This document shows positions 5,073-6,612 of a stretch of 6,612 nucleotides of DNA, piece by piece (positions within the stretch are counted from its first letter, which is position 1; each line of letters opens with the position of its first letter). Origin of the DNA: CAYUET01 sp964443875 (GTDB taxonomy: Bacteria > Auribacterota > JAFGBW01); the NCBI GenBank assembly GCA_964443875.1, contig CAYUET010000075.1, positions 1 through 6,612 of the forward strand. Reading direction: 5' to 3'. The notes beneath the pieces are model-generated. The model had not been told where the DNA came from, searched no databases, and saw only the letters and a program-made list of their open reading frames with translations. Position numbers and translations under genes: made by a program.

Positions 5073-5645
5073 ATGAACCAGAAAATCCAAAAAGTAATAG
5101 TATCATCACTAATTTTATGTCTCCTTTCCTCTATGGGAGTATTATCCTCCTTCATCAGAAGTAAAAATATAATCATCAGGGAATGGGTTTTCCCTAAAAC
5201 ACCGGAAACATATTATGGAAAAGGTATCTATAATAGAGAAATGAGATTTATTGTTCTTCCTAAAAACAGAGTTTTAATAACTTATAGTGATTATCAAAAA
5301 AATCAAATTGATTATGTCCTTACGAAAGTAGTCGGCACATTCGGTCATCATTATATGGGCCCATTTTGGGGATTAGATCGGGGTTTTTTATTTGGCTTTC
5401 GGTTTTATAAAAAAGGGATTGAACCCATAGAAACAGAAATGGAAATCCTGAATAAACTTCATCTCGGACCCGGCCAATCCAGTTTTCCGGAAATTGGATA
5501 TAAGAATTATAAAGTTATTTTGAAGGATAAAAACAGAATTGAATTTTCGGGAATATGGCTTAACAAAGTTAAGAATGATAACAAATTTATTTATAAGGCA
5601 TTAAAATTATTGAAAGAGAATAAACTTCACAATTTCAGCCAATAG
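5073..5645 (+). CDS. Hypothetical signal-anchored protein
   Basis: I do not recognise this 190-residue protein. Residues 1-7 are polar/basic, followed by a hydrophobic stretch at about 8-28 (VIVSSLILCLLSSMGVLSSFI) that would act as a signal peptide or membrane anchor, leaving the rest outside the cytoplasm. The body is rich in aromatic and basic residues (YYGKGIYNREMRF, GHHYMGPFWGLDRGFLFGFRFYKKG) and ends in a lysine-rich, probably helical tail. There is no cysteine after the hydrophobic stretch and no lipobox. The ATG lacks a clear Shine-Dalgarno sequence, with an A/T-rich leader only, and the gene is more AT-rich than opgG or the antiporter. Both points would fit a weakly expressed or recently acquired gene. 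The length of open frame and natural composition support a real gene. Confidence 0.65.
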   Translation: MNQKIQKVIVSSLILCLLSSMGVLSSFIRSKNIIIREWVFPKTPETYYGKGIYNREMRFIVLPKNRVLITYSDYQKNQIDYVLTKVVGTFGHHYMGPFWGLDRGFLFGFRFYKKGIEPIETEMEILNKLHLGPGQSSFPEIGYKNYKVILKDKNRIEFSGIWLNKVKNDNKFIYKALKLLKENKLHNFSQ

Positions 5646-5778
5646 TCAACCCTTCCTGGAGAAAAAAGATATTCATATAATGATTTTAAAATTCGTGGAA
5701 TGCGTTTTATGTTTTCTGATGGTTTTAAGTGAATAATCAAACAAAAATATTATTTATTGCTGGGATGCTTTGTCAGGA
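5646..5778. other. Convergent intergenic region without a recognisable element
   Basis: These 133 AT-rich bases lie between two convergent stops. I see no strong stem followed by a T-run on either strand, and only very short chance ORFs. Termination of both converging transcripts is expected here but is not evident as a classical hairpin. Confidence 0.4.
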
Positions 5779-6564
5779 TCATGATAAAAAGGCTCTTAAG
5801 AAATTTAAAACGTCCTGAATATTTTTTAAGTAAAATTTTGCCTTTGATTTCTTTGTTTTACCAACCCTTATGGAGACGCCTCCCAGTTTGTTAACACTTC
5901 TGAAAGCATCCTCATCGGTGACATCATCCCCAATGTAAACAGGCTTATGATCAAGGAGAAGATTTCTTGATTTTAGTTCTTCTGCAATTTTTTCAATTGC
6001 CTTTCCTTTATCCCAGTCCACAGGAGGTTTTATTTCATAGACTTTTTTCCCGGTAAAGAGTTTTAACCGGCGGCTTTTAATATAGGGTTTTAGAATGCCT
6101 TTCACCTTCTTTTTAAAGGAAGTCAGATTCGAGGAATCCACCATGCGGTAATGGATGCTGGTTGAATATTTTTTTTGTTGAAGAATAACTCCAGGAATAG
6201 TTAAAAGTTGCTTCCTGATTTGGATAAGAATTTCCTGAATGGCTTTTTTATAATCTGAAGGCAGGGGGAATTGGAATGAAACCTCTTTGCCTTTAATCTC
6301 AAAACCATGATCACCCGAATAGAGAATGTTTTTAAGCCTGATGCGTTTCCGGATATCCTGAATGCTTCTTCCGGTAACAACCCCCAGATAGAGAGAGCAT
6401 TGTGCGAGTTCCCTTAAAGTTTTTTTAATATCTTCATGAAGACAGGCATCGTCGGGATCGTCAACAAGATGAGACAGGGTTCCGTCAAAGTCCAGAAGGA
6501 GTAAAACAGGGGCCTTATTCAGAATTGGTTTTAACAGAGCCCTGGGATCAGGAATGCTTTTCAT
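5779..6564 (-). CDS. otsB: Trehalose-6-phosphate phosphatase OtsB
   Basis: This 261-residue cytoplasmic HAD-superfamily phosphatase hydrolyses trehalose 6-phosphate to trehalose, the second step of the OtsA-OtsB pathway, which makes a compatible solute. The HAD motifs are complete: LLLLDFDGTL with nucleophile Asp25 and Asp27, GVVTGRS (61-67) with the motif II Thr, the family signature GDHGFE (84-89), SIHYR (136-140), VYEIKPPVDWDKGKA (175-189) with the conserved lysine, and GDDVTDEDAF (212-221) binding Mg2+. The length suits the single-domain OtsB type. The start is fixed: the codon immediately upstream in frame is TGA, and AGGAG lies 11 bases before the ATG, slightly far. It converges on the 5073 gene with 133 bases between the stops. 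The upstream partner, possibly otsA or another glycosyltransferase, would be outside the window. Confidence 0.95.
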   Translation of the reverse strand: MKSIPDPRALLKPILNKAPVLLLLDFDGTLSHLVDDPDDACLHEDIKKTLRELAQCSLYLGVVTGRSIQDIRKRIRLKNILYSGDHGFEIKGKEVSFQFPLPSDYKKAIQEILIQIRKQLLTIPGVILQQKKYSTSIHYRMVDSSNLTSFKKKVKGILKPYIKSRRLKLFTGKKVYEIKPPVDWDKGKAIEKIAEELKSRNLLLDHKPVYIGDDVTDEDAFRSVNKLGGVSIRVGKTKKSKAKFYLKNIQDVLNFLRAFLS

Positions 6565-6612
6565 TCAATGCCGGTCTCCTTTCTTTTCAGGGAGGTCAAT
6601 TCGGTGATGATT
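6561..6612 (-). CDS. 3' end of a gene upstream of otsB (partial, uncertain frame)
   Basis: Two minus-strand frames are open from the window edge to otsB. One ends in TGA overlapping the otsB start as ATGA (residues IITELTSLKRKETGIE), a typical translational-coupling arrangement. The other ends in TGA directly abutting the ATG (NHHRIDLPEKKGDRH). The first is chosen because ATGA overlaps are common in operons and it reads more like a natural helical C-terminus. Only about 16 codons are visible, so identity cannot be given; otsA would be a natural neighbour but nothing here shows it. Confidence 0.3.
   Translation of the reverse strand, partial: IITELTSLKRKETGIE

Noticed and set aside
4940..5176. 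78-codon minus-strand frame, with a stretch VIPEIQQKLRKDLLTLMYENLYNGW that looks protein-like
   Set aside because: It overlaps the start of the 5073 gene and the inverted repeat, I could match it to no family, and AT-rich DNA gives such frames by chance. It could be a gene remnant but this is not supportable.
1..6612. CRISPR arrays, tRNA or rRNA genes, insertion sequences
   Set aside because: No regularly spaced short repeats, no tRNA-like cloverleaf or CCA-ended arm, and no transposase-like protein were seen on either strand.

Overview
The window reads as an ordinary chromosomal stretch of an AT-leaning Gram-negative bacterium. It holds a periplasmic glucan gene of the OpgG/MdoG family, a DUF2062 and a DUF502 membrane protein, a YrbG-type CaCA antiporter and a trehalose-6-phosphate phosphatase. 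The gene mix and codon style would suit a deltaproteobacterial lineage such as Desulfobacterota/Desulfobacterales. That is inference only, because no marker gene is present.

Layout. Positions 1-63 look like the last 20 codons of a gene entering from the left. A DUF2062 protein (135-677) and a DUF502 protein (about 799-1428) follow on the + strand. A 324-base gap (1429-1752) holds a structured leader ending in a strong ribosome binding site and a 10-codon ORF. Next come opgG (1753-3306), a rho-independent terminator (3325-3364) and the CaCA antiporter (3403-4491). A second, nearly identical copy of the leader (4563-4642) precedes a 103-residue three-helix membrane protein (4648-4959). An inverted repeat (4973-5041) and an unrecognised anchored protein (5073-5645) complete the + strand. 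otsB (5779-6564) is convergent on the - strand, and its likely upstream partner gene is cut by the window edge.

Functional theme. Several products act at the envelope or in osmotic and ion balance: OpgG (osmoregulated periplasmic glucan), the cation/Ca2+ antiporter, OtsB (trehalose) and the DUF502 and DUF2062 membrane proteins. No opgH glucosyltransferase lies next to opgG, which is unusual for this pathway.

Main novelty. The same leader of about 80 bases occurs twice, about 3 kb apart, in the same orientation. Each copy ends in AGGAGG placed 5-7 bases before an ATG, and 43 consecutive bases are identical. Each copy contains a hairpin whose stem is invariant while its loop varies, a GC-rich hairpin, and a six-codon mini-ORF (Met-Val-Gly-Pro-Pro-Ser) with its own Shine-Dalgarno-like sequence. 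Complementary segments could form mutually exclusive helices, one of which would sequester the ribosome binding site. The downstream copy drives an intact small membrane protein gene. The upstream copy leads only into a 10-codon ORF that resembles the frameshifted start of the same gene, followed by opgG. This may be an undescribed cis-regulatory RNA or a leader-peptide attenuator, but two copies in one window cannot separate that from a recent segmental duplication.
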